DNA from: DASYHS01 sp035998295
GTDB lineage: Bacteria; Pseudomonadota; Alphaproteobacteria; Azospirillales; Azospirillaceae
Length of the DNA: 64,000 nt
Direction of reading: 5' to 3'
Assembly: GCF_035998295.1 (NCBI RefSeq)
Contig: NZ_DASYHS010000083.1
Location: 62,001-126,000 of the forward strand
Shown here: positions 17,899-26,547 of the stretch, one piece after another
Position numbering within the stretch: the stretch's first letter is position 1
Layout of the letters: the number at the start of each line of letters is the position of its first letter
The notes under the pieces: generated by a model
Databases searched by the model: none
What the model was told of the DNA's origin: nothing
Seen by the model: the letters and a program-made list of their open reading frames with translations, nothing else
Made by a program: the position numbers and the translations under genes

Positions 17899-19308
17899 AT
17901 GACCTTGCCCGGCACCGCCGGTTCGTCGGCCCGCAGGAACGACCCGGCGCCGGTCATCGCCGAGCTGAAGGCGATGCTCGGCGACAGGCTCAGCACCTCG
18001 GCGGCGGTGCGCGAGCAGCACGGCAGGGACGAGTCCTACCATCCCGTGCTCCCGCCCGACGCCGTCGCCTTCGCGCACAGCACCGAGGAGGTCGCCGCGA
18101 TCGTCCGCGTCTGCGCGCGCTACGACATGCCGGTGATCCCGTTCGGGACGGGGACCTCGCTGGAGGGCGGGATCGCGGCGCTGAACGGCGGGATCACGAT
18201 CGACCTGTCGAACATGAACCAGGTGCTCCGGGTCGGGGCGGACGACCTGGACTGCACGGTCCAGGCCGGCGTCACCCGCAAGCAGCTCAACGAGTACATC
18301 CGCGACACCGGGCTGTTCTTCCCGATCGACCCCGGCGCCGACGCCTCGCTCGGCGGCATGGTGGCGACGCGGGCGTCCGGCACCAACGCGGTGCGCTACG
18401 GCACGATGCGCGACAACGTCCTCGGCCTGAAGGTCGTGCTGGCCGACGGGCGGGTGATCCACACCGGCGGCCGGGCGCGCAAGAGCGCGGCCGGCTACGA
18501 CCTGACCCGGCTGTTCGTCGGCTCGGAAGGCACCCTGGGCATCGTGACGGAGGTGACGCTGCGCCTCTACGGCATTCCCGAGGCCGTCAGCGCCGCCACC
18601 TGCACCTTCCCCACGATCAAGGCCGCCGTCGACACCGTGATCCAGACCATCCAGTGCGGCGTCCCGGTCGCCCGGATCGAGCTGCTCGACGAGGTGCAGA
18701 TCGACGCGGTCAACCGCTACTCCCGGACGGACTACCCGGTGGCCCCCACGCTGTTCTTCGAGTTCCACGGCACCGAGCGCGGCGTCGTCGAGCAGGCGGA
18801 GATGGTCGAGGCGATCGCCGGCGAGCAGGGCGGGTCGGGCTTCGGCTGGGCGACGCGGCCGGAGGACCGCTCGCGGCTGTGGCAGGCCCGGCACGACGCC
18901 TACTACGCCGCCATCGCGCTGCGGCCGGGCGCGAAGGGCTGGCCAACCGACGTCTGCGTGCCGATCTCCCGGCTCGCCGACTGCATCGTCGCGACCAAGG
19001 AGGACATCGCCGCCGCCGGGGTCCTGGCGCCGCTGGTCGGCCATGTCGGCGACGGCAACTTCCACCTCGTCTACGTGCTCGACCCCGAGAACCCGGCCGA
19101 GCTCGCCCGCGCCGACGCCCTGAACCGCCGGCTGGTCGAACGCGCGCTGGAGATGGGCGGCACCTGCACCGGCGAGCACGGCGTCGGCTACGGCAAGATG
19201 GAGTGGCTGGCGGTCGAGCACGGGGAGGGCTGGAACGTGATGGCCGACATCAAGCGGGCCCTCGACCCCCGGAACATCATGAACCCCGGGAAGATCGTCA
19301 GGACCTGA
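17899..19308 (+). CDS. FAD-linked oxidase, D-lactate dehydrogenase/GlcD family
   Basis: This 469-residue flavoprotein has the PCMH-type FAD domain (PVIPFGTGTSLEGG, SLGGMVATRASGTNAVRYGTMR, GYDLTRLFVGSEGTLGIVTE) and the C-terminal cap with GHVGDGNFH and CTGEHGVGYGK, both typical of D-2-hydroxyacid dehydrogenases (cytochrome-linked D-lactate dehydrogenase or glycolate oxidase subunit D). It has a strong AGGAGG site. It overlaps the convergent aldolase gene by 11 bp. The exact hydroxyacid substrate is not determined. Confidence 0.9.
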   Translation: MTLPGTAGSSARRNDPAPVIAELKAMLGDRLSTSAAVREQHGRDESYHPVLPPDAVAFAHSTEEVAAIVRVCARYDMPVIPFGTGTSLEGGIAALNGGITIDLSNMNQVLRVGADDLDCTVQAGVTRKQLNEYIRDTGLFFPIDPGADASLGGMVATRASGTNAVRYGTMRDNVLGLKVVLADGRVIHTGGRARKSAAGYDLTRLFVGSEGTLGIVTEVTLRLYGIPEAVSAATCTFPTIKAAVDTVIQTIQCGVPVARIELLDEVQIDAVNRYSRTDYPVAPTLFFEFHGTERGVVEQAEMVEAIAGEQGGSGFGWATRPEDRSRLWQARHDAYYAAIALRPGAKGWPTDVCVPISRLADCIVATKEDIAAAGVLAPLVGHVGDGNFHLVYVLDPENPAELARADALNRRLVERALEMGGTCTGEHGVGYGKMEWLAVEHGEGWNVMADIKRALDPRNIMNPGKIVRT

Positions 19309-20059
19309 CCGCGGACAGCTCGGCGGCGGCCGTGCGCTGCACGAGGCCGCCGTCCGAGCCGAGCACGAGCAGCCGGTACCCGGCGCGGATCATCGCCTTG
19401 GCCTCCTCCGGGTCGCGCGCGTTGCCTCCCAGCGCCACGCCGCCATGGGCGAGGATCTTCGCCTCCGCCTCGGCGACGAGCCGCCTCAGGCCCGGGTCGT
19501 CGAACCGGCCGGGGATGCCCAGGGCCGCCGACAGGTCGCTGCGCGCCACCACGACGACGTCGATCCCGTCCACCCGGAGGATGTCGTCCAGGGCCGCGAT
19601 GCCTTCGGGCGACTCGACCAGCACGATGTTCAGCAGTTCGCCATCCGCGCTCGCCACGTAGTCCGGCACGCTGAGGCCCCAGCGCAGGGCGGCGCGGGCG
19701 GGGCCGTAGCCGCGCCGGCCCCGCGGCGCGTAGCGGCTGACCTCGACGCCCGCCTCGGCGTCCGCGGCGGTGGCGACCTGCGCGAAGGCGATGCCGTAGG
19801 CGCCGCCGTCCAGGGCCGGCTTCACGAAACCCGAGCGCGGACCGGGGACGCGGACCAGCGGCGCGGTCCCGGTGCCGTTGGTCGCCGCGATCAGCGCCGC
19901 CGCCGTCTCCGGGCCGATCGGCGCGTGCTCCATGTCGATCAGGACGAAGTCGGCGCCGGCGCCGGCGAGCGCCTGCACCGCGCCGACGCTCGGTATCGTC
20001 GCGAGGTAGCCGAGCGCCGCACGCCCGGCCGCGATCGACGCCTTCATGGGATTCTTCAT
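19298..20059 (-). CDS. HpcH/HpaI family aldolase
   Basis: This family splits 2-keto-3-deoxy or related hydroxyacids to pyruvate and an aldehyde using a divalent metal. The 253-residue TIM-barrel protein has ALAGAGADFVLIDMEHAPIG, the LVRVPG strand, VLVESPEGIAALDDIL (metal-binding glutamate region) and DVVVVARSDLSAALG. The ATG at 20059 is preferred over a GTG nine bases upstream because GGAGGG then lies at a proper distance. It converges on the FAD oxidase. Both could belong to one hydroxyacid pathway, but this is inference. Confidence 0.88.
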   Translation of the reverse strand: MKNPMKASIAAGRAALGYLATIPSVGAVQALAGAGADFVLIDMEHAPIGPETAAALIAATNGTGTAPLVRVPGPRSGFVKPALDGGAYGIAFAQVATAADAEAGVEVSRYAPRGRRGYGPARAALRWGLSVPDYVASADGELLNIVLVESPEGIAALDDILRVDGIDVVVVARSDLSAALGIPGRFDDPGLRRLVAEAEAKILAHGGVALGGNARDPEEAKAMIRAGYRLLVLGSDGGLVQRTAAAELSAVRS

Positions 20060-20387
20060 CGCAGCCACGCCCTCCGCCTTCCCTTCGGCAATTTACGGTC
20101 CATGTTTGTATCGTTTTGAAAACAGTTACAGACCTTCTGTTTCAATGTCCGGCTAATGAGCTTGACGCAGTTGGCTTCAGTTTGCATCATTGTTGGCGCG
20201 CAGTGCGCAACCGTTCGAGCGGCCGAGGGAACCGGACGTTGCCGGTCTGAAACCGACCCTGAAGCCGACATTGCGATGTGGACATGCTGCAAACCGGCGG
20301 CCGCCCGGCGGCCCGACAGCGGCCCAACGGCGGCCGGCCAGCGCCGATCAGCAATTGTCCGGACGCCACCGGGGAGACGATGAAATC
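20060..20387. other. Intergenic region with promoter module 1 and a long leader
   Basis: These 328 bp carry no gene. The part from 20090 to 20200 is unusually AT-rich for this genome and contains promoter module 1. A leader of about 190 bp follows before the amidohydrolase start. An imperfect inverted repeat TTGAAAACAG-N11-CTGTTTCAA spans 20116-20145 and overlaps the upstream conserved block. Confidence 0.6.
20135..20195 (+). promoter_or_regulatory. Cluster promoter/operator module 1 (amidohydrolase operon)
   Basis: CTTGACG (20161-20167) and GCATCATTGTTG (20184-20195) are separated by exactly 16 bp. TTGACG is a good -35 box, and CATCAT lies 17 bp after it as a -10 candidate. Upstream, TTCTGTT begins 26 bp, TTTCAA 21 bp and TAA 7 bp before CTTGACG. 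The same elements recur with the same spacing before two other units of the cluster. Confidence 0.75.
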
Positions 20388-21860
20388 ATGAGTCACGGTC
20401 ACATGAGCGCTCCGGAGATCAATGCCCGCTTGCAGCATCCCGTCATCGACGCGGATGGGCATTGGCTCGAATACGGTCCCTTCATCGACGAGGAGCTTCG
20501 GCGCATCGGCGGCGACAAGGCCGCCGAAGGCTTCCAGTCCGTCCGCGCCACGATCCAGCAGCTCCTCGACACCTCGGTCGCCGAGCGGCGCGACCGCGGG
20601 CTGGCGCAGCAGGGGTTCTGGACCTTCCCCGCGAAGAACGCGCGGGACAGGGCGACCGCGATGATGCCGCGCCTGCTTGAGGAACGCCTCGACGAGCTCG
20701 GCCTGGATTTCTCGGTCATCTACCCGACGATCGGCCTGGGCCTGCACCGCCTTCCCGACCCGGAGGTGCGCCGGGCGACCTGCCGCGCCTACAACATCTT
20801 CACCGCGACGTATTTCCGCGACCATTCCCGCAGGATGACGCCGGCGGCGATCATCCCGATGTTCACGCCCGACGAGGCGATCGACGAGCTCGACTACGTC
20901 ACCGGCCAGCTCGGCATGAAGGTGATCAAGATGGGCAGTCTGATACCGCGGACCATCCCGGCCGCGGCGCGCGCCCATCCCGACGCCGCCCGCTACGCCA
21001 CCTGGTACGACGCGCTCGGCCTCGACAGCGAATACGACTACGATCCCGTCTGGGCCCGGTGCCGGGATCTGGGCCTGTCGCCGACCTTCCACCGCGGCTC
21101 GCGCGGGTTCGGCCTGCGCCGGTCGCCGTCGAACTTCGTCTACAACCATGTCGGCCATTTCGCCGCCGCCAACGAGGCGGTGTGCAAGTCCCTGTTCCTG
21201 AACGGCGTGACGCGCCGCTTCCCGACGGTCAAGTTCGGCTTCCTCGAAGGCGGCGTCTCCTGGGCCTGCCAGCTCCTGGCCGACCTGGTCGAGCATTGGG
21301 AGAAGCGCAGCCTCGAGGGCCTGGAGGACGTCAACCCCGACAACATCGACGTCGAGACGGTCATCGCGCTCGCCCGCGAATACGGCAGCGAGCGGCTGGT
21401 GGCGGCGCTGCGCGAGACCAACGGCAGGTTCGACGGCGAAGGGTCGGGCTCGACCGGCGGCATCGCGGACCTGGACGACTTCTCGCGCTGCGAGATCGTG
21501 CGCAAGACCGACTTCCTGAACCTCTTCGCCGACAGCTTCTATTTCGGCTGCGAGGCCGACGACCGGTCGACCGCCCTGGCGTTCAACCGCCGGCACAACC
21601 CCATGAAGGCGCGCCTGAACACGCTGTTCGGCTCCGACATCGGCCATTTCGACGTCACCGACTTCACCCAGGTGCTGCCGGAGGCCTACGAGCTGGTCGA
21701 GGACGGCCTGATCACGCAGGAGGATTTCGGCGAGTTCCTGTTCGGCAACCCGGTCCGCTTCTTCGGCGAGGCCAATCCGGACTTCTTCAAGGGCACGGTG
21801 GTCGAGAAGCAGGCGGAAGCCCTGCTGGCCTCGACGGATCGCCGCGCCCTCACGGCGTAG
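20388..21860 (+). CDS. Amidohydrolase 2 (ACMSD-like) family protein, first gene of cluster operon 1
   Basis: This 490-residue protein belongs to the metal-dependent amidohydrolase/decarboxylase superfamily. PVIDADGHWLE near 18-28 is the N-terminal metal-binding strand. FHRGSRG and VYNHVGHFA supply further histidines, and LFGSDIGHFDVTD holds the usual aspartate near the end. Members hydrolyse amides or decarboxylate carboxylic acids. The substrate here is unknown, but the gene is followed after 10 bp by an oxygenase and a carrier protein, so a role in making or tailoring the cluster product is likely. The ATG at 20388 follows GGGGAG. Confidence 0.75.
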   Translation: MSHGHMSAPEINARLQHPVIDADGHWLEYGPFIDEELRRIGGDKAAEGFQSVRATIQQLLDTSVAERRDRGLAQQGFWTFPAKNARDRATAMMPRLLEERLDELGLDFSVIYPTIGLGLHRLPDPEVRRATCRAYNIFTATYFRDHSRRMTPAAIIPMFTPDEAIDELDYVTGQLGMKVIKMGSLIPRTIPAAARAHPDAARYATWYDALGLDSEYDYDPVWARCRDLGLSPTFHRGSRGFGLRRSPSNFVYNHVGHFAAANEAVCKSLFLNGVTRRFPTVKFGFLEGGVSWACQLLADLVEHWEKRSLEGLEDVNPDNIDVETVIALAREYGSERLVAALRETNGRFDGEGSGSTGGIADLDDFSRCEIVRKTDFLNLFADSFYFGCEADDRSTALAFNRRHNPMKARLNTLFGSDIGHFDVTDFTQVLPEAYELVEDGLITQEDFGEFLFGNPVRFFGEANPDFFKGTVVEKQAEALLASTDRRALTA

Positions 21861-21870
21861 GGAGGGGAGG

Positions 21871-22692
21871 ATGGCCGAGGTCTACGAAGCCGAGGTGTAC
21901 TCGTTCGGCGGGCAGCCGGTGAAATGCTCGCTGACCTACCGGCAGGCGGTCGAGCGCATCCGCGACGGCGGCGCCGCGGCCATCCTCCTCGACATGCTGG
22001 AGCCGGACGGGCTGGACGCCTGGTGGGCCGGGGACGCGTTCCCCGACGTCGTGCGCCACAGGAACTTCCCCACCGCCGCGGTCTCCGGCATCGCGATCGG
22101 CGGCGTGCAGCGGCTGGAGGGCGCGAACCTCGTCCTCGGGCTGATCGACTACTTCTCCTACGCCGCGCGGGTGAACGAGCGGCTGCGCGAGTCCGAGTTC
22201 GTGAAGCTGTGCCGGCGCGAGCTCGGGGCCGAGTCCGTTCGGATCGGCGCCTGGGGAGAGCTTCCCCTGGCGTCCCGGCGGGAGTTCGTGAAGAACCACG
22301 ACGGCCCCTACAGCGTGCCGCCGCATTGCGACGCCGTCCATTTCGGCCGCGACAAGGCCAACTGGCCGTTCAAGGCCGGCTTCAGCGAAGGGGACTTCCA
22401 GATCTCCAGCGTGCTGACGGTCGGCGAGGCGGAGAACGACGCCGGCATCGTCTTCTGGGACCTGAAGCCCGGGACGCGCCCCGAGCTGGACGCGCTGATG
22501 GCCGAGGTCTCGGGGCCCGGCGGCGGCGCCAGGCTGCGCGACGCGCGCTCGGTGACGGTCCGGGCGAGGGCAGGGCAGATGACGGTGCTCGATACCCGCT
22601 TGCTGCACGCGGTGGAGCAATGCGCGTCGCCGCGGCGCACGATCGGCGCCTTCCTGATCTGGCATGACGGCTGCTGGCGGATGTTCCATTGA
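21871..22692 (+). CDS. Putative Fe(II)/2-oxoglutarate-dependent oxygenase
   Basis: This 273-residue protein shows a jelly-roll oxygenase pattern: PPHCDAVHFG gives H152-x-D154, LLHAVEQ gives the distal H246, and the RR pair at 255-256 gives the 2-oxoglutarate-binding arginine. The aspartate of the facial triad is present, so a hydroxylase or related oxidation is expected rather than halogenation, unlike the two halogenases of the cluster. It lies between the amidohydrolase and a carrier protein and may act on a carrier-bound amino acid. I do not recognise the subfamily. Confidence 0.65.
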   Translation: MAEVYEAEVYSFGGQPVKCSLTYRQAVERIRDGGAAAILLDMLEPDGLDAWWAGDAFPDVVRHRNFPTAAVSGIAIGGVQRLEGANLVLGLIDYFSYAARVNERLRESEFVKLCRRELGAESVRIGAWGELPLASRREFVKNHDGPYSVPPHCDAVHFGRDKANWPFKAGFSEGDFQISSVLTVGEAENDAGIVFWDLKPGTRPELDALMAEVSGPGGGARLRDARSVTVRARAGQMTVLDTRLLHAVEQCASPRRTIGAFLIWHDGCWRMFH

Positions 22693-22703
22693 GGATGGCG
22701 ACC

Positions 22704-22964
22704 ATGAACGCGCTTCGAAGGGCCGAGGTCGAGGGGACGTGCCTGCGGATCTACCGCGAGACGCTCGACGCCCCCGGGCTCGACCCCGCGGACGATTTCG
22801 CCGGCGCGGGCGGCGATTCGATCAAGGCGGTCCTGATCACGACCGAGCTGGAAGCCGCCTTCGGCGTCGAGGTCGCGATGCGGACGTTCTTCGAGAAGGC
22901 CAGCGTCCGGGAGATGGCGGACTGGCTGTGCGAGGCCCTGTCCCGCGCCGAGGGGACGCGGTAG
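22704..22964 (+). CDS. Stand-alone peptidyl/acyl carrier protein (carrier 2)
   Basis: This 86-residue four-helix carrier has the phosphopantetheine motif GAGGDSIKAV with S39. Such proteins hold amino acids as thioesters after modification by a phosphopantetheinyl transferase. The start at 22704 is chosen because GAGG lies nine bases upstream; in-frame TTG (22689) and ATG (22695) starts are possible. It lies directly before a type II thioesterase. In related pathways (coronamic acid) a second free carrier receives the halogenated amino acid from the first, which could be its role here. Confidence 0.88.
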   Translation: MNALRRAEVEGTCLRIYRETLDAPGLDPADDFAGAGGDSIKAVLITTELEAAFGVEVAMRTFFEKASVREMADWLCEALSRAEGTR

Positions 22965-22968
22965 GCCC

Positions 22969-23781
22969 ATGGACGGCCCGGACCTCCCCGATCCCGGCCA
23001 GGACGGCCGGTTCTGGGTCGCCTCCCCGAGGGAACCCGGCGACCCGGTCGCCCTGCGCCTCTTCTGCTTTCCCCATGCCGGCGCCGGCGGCGCCACCTTC
23101 TTCGAATGGGGCCGGCGCCTGCCCGGGCACGTCCAGGTCGTCGGCGTCCACCTCCCCGGCCGGGGGACGCGGATACACGAGGCGCCGTTCGATTCCGTCG
23201 CCGCCATCGTCTCGGCCCTGTCTAGGGCGATCGGCCGATGGGACGACGCGCCGTCGGTCTTCTTCGGCCACAGCTTCGGCGGCGTCCTCGCCTACGAGCT
23301 GGCGCGCTCGCTGGCCCGCGAGGCGCCGGGCAGCACCCCGCGGGCCCTGCTGATGTCGAGCTGCCCGGCGCCCCACGTTCCGCCCAGGCGCTCCTACCTG
23401 CTGCACGAGCTTCCCCGCGGCGAGTTCTTCCAGGAGCTGGGCCGGATGAACGGGCTGTCGGCCGGCGCCATCCGCAACGACAAGCTGCTGGACCTGATCG
23501 AGCCGGCCCTGCGGGCCGACATCAAGGCCAGGGAGCTGTGGTCGCTGGCGGCCCGGTCCGCGCCGCCGCCGGACCCGCTCGCGATCCCGATCCATCCCCT
23601 GTGCGGCGACGCCGACCCGTTCGTCGCGCCCGGCGACGTGGCCCAATGGGGGGCCTATACGACCGACCTGCGCCCCGCGGTCCTGTTCGAGGGCGGCCAC
23701 TTCCATTTCGCCGCCGCGCCCGATCGCCTCCTGGCCGTCGTCGCGGACATCCTGGACACCCATAGCGGGCCGGCGCCATGA
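22969..23781 (+). CDS. Type II thioesterase (GrsT/RifR-like)
   Basis: This 270-residue alpha/beta hydrolase has the type II thioesterase pattern: LFCFPHAGAGGATFF at the oxyanion region, VHLPGRGTR, FFGHSFGG with the nucleophile S102, LCGDADPFV with the aspartate, and EGGHFHF with the histidine. These enzymes free carrier proteins from wrong or finished acyl groups. No large synthetase is present, so it may also release the final amino acid. It is separated from the carrier gene by 4 bp and overlaps the next gene by 4 bp. Confidence 0.9.
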   Translation: MDGPDLPDPGQDGRFWVASPREPGDPVALRLFCFPHAGAGGATFFEWGRRLPGHVQVVGVHLPGRGTRIHEAPFDSVAAIVSALSRAIGRWDDAPSVFFGHSFGGVLAYELARSLAREAPGSTPRALLMSSCPAPHVPPRRSYLLHELPRGEFFQELGRMNGLSAGAIRNDKLLDLIEPALRADIKARELWSLAARSAPPPDPLAIPIHPLCGDADPFVAPGDVAQWGAYTTDLRPAVLFEGGHFHFAAAPDRLLAVVADILDTHSGPAP

Positions 23782-24386
23782 CGCGCGCGGCATCGGTCGA
23801 CGACGTCGAGGTCCGCGACTTCCGGCTCTGCGACCTCGACGCCTACGTCGCGTACTGGCACGACCCCGCGAACGCCGCGCTCGAAGCACTCGGCGTCGAC
23901 CGGGCCAAGGTCTACCCCGCGCGCAAGATGCGCGAGATGCTGACCATGGTGGTGGAGAGGAACGAGGCGCTGGAGACGTCCCAGCTTTCCATCCTCTCGA
24001 TCGCCTATCGCGGCGCGACGGTCGGGGTCCACGAGCTGACGGGCCTGGAAAGGAACGGCTCCGCCGTGATGCACGCCCATGTCTGGGCCACGGAGCTCCG
24101 CGGCCTGGGGATCGGCATGATCTCCTACGTCAAGGCGATGCAGGTCTATTTCGAGCGGTTCTCCTTGAGGGAGATCCGCTTCGAGACCCCGACGGTCAAC
24201 GCCGGGGCCAATCGGATCAAGGAGAAGCTGGGCATCGCCCGGCGCGGGACGGGGACGTTCGACCTGCCCATCCTCAAGGCCCCGGTGGTCACCGACACCT
24301 ACGTCGTCGAGCGGGCGGATCTCCCGCGGCTCCTCGGCATCCTGGCCGCGTTGCGCGCGGAGCAGCGGCCGGGTTCCTCCACATGA
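23778..24386 (+). CDS. GNAT-family N-acetyltransferase
   Basis: This 202-residue protein has a GNAT fold: VRDFRLCDLDAYVAYWHDP at the start, the strand with HVWATELRGLGIG as the acetyl-CoA binding motif A (RGLGIG), and RFETPTVNAGANRIKEKLGI as motif B. It is the last gene of operon 1 (ATGA overlap). In a cluster for a reactive amino acid it could acetylate the product for self-protection or as a pathway step; both are inference. Confidence 0.8.
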   Translation: MTRAASVDDVEVRDFRLCDLDAYVAYWHDPANAALEALGVDRAKVYPARKMREMLTMVVERNEALETSQLSILSIAYRGATVGVHELTGLERNGSAVMHAHVWATELRGLGIGMISYVKAMQVYFERFSLREIRFETPTVNAGANRIKEKLGIARRGTGTFDLPILKAPVVTDTYVVERADLPRLLGILAALRAEQRPGSST

Positions 24387-24425
24387 AAGGAATCTAACAA
24401 AAAGCTCGTTAATACAATGTGGACC

Positions 24426-24481
24426 TTTCAACATACTCGTAATTTCCTTGACGAGAATGAAACAGCCCAGCATCATTGTTG
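24426..24481 (+). promoter_or_regulatory. Cluster promoter/operator module 2 (adenylation operon)
   Basis: CTTGACG (24447-24453), a 16-bp spacer and GCATCATTGTTG (24470-24481) match modules 1 and 3. TTTCAA begins 21 bp and TAA 7 bp before CTTGACG, at the same offsets as in module 1. A leader of about 200 bp precedes the adenylation gene. The region from 24387 to 24500 is AT-rich and holds no gene. Confidence 0.75.
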
Positions 24482-24681
24482 AAAATTATATCCCTGTAGC
24501 GGAACGGCACTCTCGGCCCGTCGCGGCGCCCGGCCGTCGTTGCAGGAATGAAGCCGAGGGCCGGCGGCGCGACGCCCGGGCCCCGTCGAGATCCCCGGTC
24601 TGACGGGGCGTGCCCGGCCGTCGCGGGCTCCGCCTGCCGGCAGGAAGCCGGGAAACAGGGGCCGGAAACAGGGAAGGCACC

Positions 24682-26547
24682 ATGCGAGACGACATCCCGC
24701 TGGCCGATGCGATCAACGACACGTGGAGCGCGTATCCCCGGGACAAGTGCCTCGACGAGATCTTCGCCGCCCATGCCGCGCGCGACCCGGCCGCGGTGGC
24801 GCTCGCCTACGGCGACGAGGAGGTCACCTACGGCGAGCTGGACGAGAGGAGCAGCCGCCTCGCGGCCCACATCCTCGCCCGGGGCGGCGCCGGCGGCGTG
24901 ATCGGCGTCTGCATCGAGCGCTCGCCCGAGATGATGGTCGCGTTCCTGGCGATCCTGAAGGCGGGCGGCGCCTATCTTCCCCTGGACATGGACTATCCCG
25001 TCGACCGCCTGCTCTACATGGCCGACCACGTGGACTGCCGGCTGATCCTGGGCCGGGCCGGGCAGCTTTCCGCCTTCGCGGCCTCGGGCCGCGCGCTGAT
25101 GGACCTGGACGGGGAGCGCGACGCCGTCGCCGGGGCGCCGGCCGCGGCGCGCGTGCCGGGCCGGCGGCCCTCCGACCTCGCCTATGTGATGTTCACCTCG
25201 GGCACGACCGGCAACCCCAAGGGGGTCGGCGTCGAGCACGCCAACGTGTCGCGGCTCGTGCTCAACACCAACTACGTCGATCTCTCGCCGGCCGACGTCT
25301 TCCTCCAGCTTTCGTCCATCGCCTTCGACGCCTCCACCTTCGAGATCTGGGGCGCCCTGCTGAACGGCGGCAAGCTCGTCCTGTACGACCGCCCCCTGGT
25401 CGACGTCGGCCGCATCGAGGCGATCATCGCCCGGCACGGCGTCTCGGTTCTCTGGCTTTCGGCCGGGCTGTTCAACCAGGTCGTCGAGACCTCCGCGGCG
25501 ATGTTCGCCCCGGTCCGCCAGCTCCTCGTCGGCGGCGACGTGCTCTCGGTCAGCCATGTCAGGAAGGCCATGGACCTCAACCCCGGCTGCCAGGTCATCA
25601 ACGGCTACGGCCCGACGGAATGCACGACGTTCAGCGTCTGCTTCAGGGTCACCCGCGAGAGCTTGGGCGGCCCGTCGCTGCCGATCGGGCGGCCGATCGC
25701 CAACACCCAGGCCTACATCCTGGACGAGGCGCTGCGCCCGGTCCCGCCCGGCGAGGTCGGGGAGCTGCATATCGGCGGCGAGGGCGTGTCGCGCGGCTAT
25801 ATCGGGGCGCCGGAACTGACCGCCCGGAAATTCGTCAGCATCGTCCAGGGCGGCGAGGCCCGGCGGGTATACCGGACCGGCGACCTGGTCCGCCTCGGCG
25901 AGGACGCCAACATCTATTTCCTGGGACGCGCCGACCGGCAGCTCAAGATCCGCGGCTACCGGGTCGAGCCGGCGGAGATCGAGGCCGCCCTCCTGACGTG
26001 CTGCGGGCCGGCGGTCGCCCAGGCCGTCGTCGTCGGGATCGACGACAGGCGGGGCGACAAGCGCCTCGTCGCCTACGTCGTCGGGCCGAGCGGCGAGCTG
26101 CCCGGGTCGGCCGCGCTGCGCGATGCGCTCCGCAAGGCCCTGCCGGCCTACATGGTCCCAGCGACCTTCGTCTGCCTCGACGCGATCCCGCTGACCACCA
26201 ACGGCAAGGTCGACCGCGACCGGCTGCCGGCCCCGCAGTGGAAGCCCCTGTCGTCGAGCACCGCCGACACGCCGCGCACACCCCTCGAGCGGGAGGTCGC
26301 GGCGATCTGGGCCGAGGTGCTGGGCCCGGGCGCCGGCGGCCGGATCGGCGCCGGCGTCGCCGAGGCCGGCGGCGGTGCCGCGGAGCTGGCGGAAATCGCC
26401 GCGAAAATCCGCGACCGGTACGCGGTCCGCCTGGACGGCGTCCCGGACCCGGCGGCGGCGACCGTCGCGGTCCTGGTGAACTCGCTCAGGCGAGAGCTTT
26501 CAAACGCTGCAACGAAGGAGAACGCTTATGAACGCGTACATGGCTAA
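24682..26547 (+). CDS. Stand-alone NRPS adenylation protein, predicted valine-activating, with a vestigial carrier domain
   Basis: It activates an amino acid as aminoacyl-AMP and loads it on a carrier. The 621 residues carry core motifs: A3 (TSGTTGNPKG at 172-181), A4/A5 (FDASTFEIW, NGYGPTE), A7 (YRTGD), A8 (GRADRQLKIRGYRVEP) and A10 (NGK, K509). Code positions read D216, A217, F220, W258, V283, G285, G308, T316, F317, K509, i.e. DAFWVGGTFK. This is one change from the known valine code DAFWIGGTFK. Residues 531-605 align with a carrier domain, but GGxS reads GGGA (A566), so it cannot be phosphopantetheinylated. The stop overlaps the gene for an intact carrier. The start ATG at 24682 is followed by the usual N-terminal helix. 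Confidence 0.93.
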   Translation: MRDDIPLADAINDTWSAYPRDKCLDEIFAAHAARDPAAVALAYGDEEVTYGELDERSSRLAAHILARGGAGGVIGVCIERSPEMMVAFLAILKAGGAYLPLDMDYPVDRLLYMADHVDCRLILGRAGQLSAFAASGRALMDLDGERDAVAGAPAAARVPGRRPSDLAYVMFTSGTTGNPKGVGVEHANVSRLVLNTNYVDLSPADVFLQLSSIAFDASTFEIWGALLNGGKLVLYDRPLVDVGRIEAIIARHGVSVLWLSAGLFNQVVETSAAMFAPVRQLLVGGDVLSVSHVRKAMDLNPGCQVINGYGPTECTTFSVCFRVTRESLGGPSLPIGRPIANTQAYILDEALRPVPPGEVGELHIGGEGVSRGYIGAPELTARKFVSIVQGGEARRVYRTGDLVRLGEDANIYFLGRADRQLKIRGYRVEPAEIEAALLTCCGPAVAQAVVVGIDDRRGDKRLVAYVVGPSGELPGSAALRDALRKALPAYMVPATFVCLDAIPLTTNGKVDRDRLPAPQWKPLSSSTADTPRTPLEREVAAIWAEVLGPGAGGRIGAGVAEAGGGAAELAEIAAKIRDRYAVRLDGVPDPAAATVAVLVNSLRRELSNAATKENAYERVHG

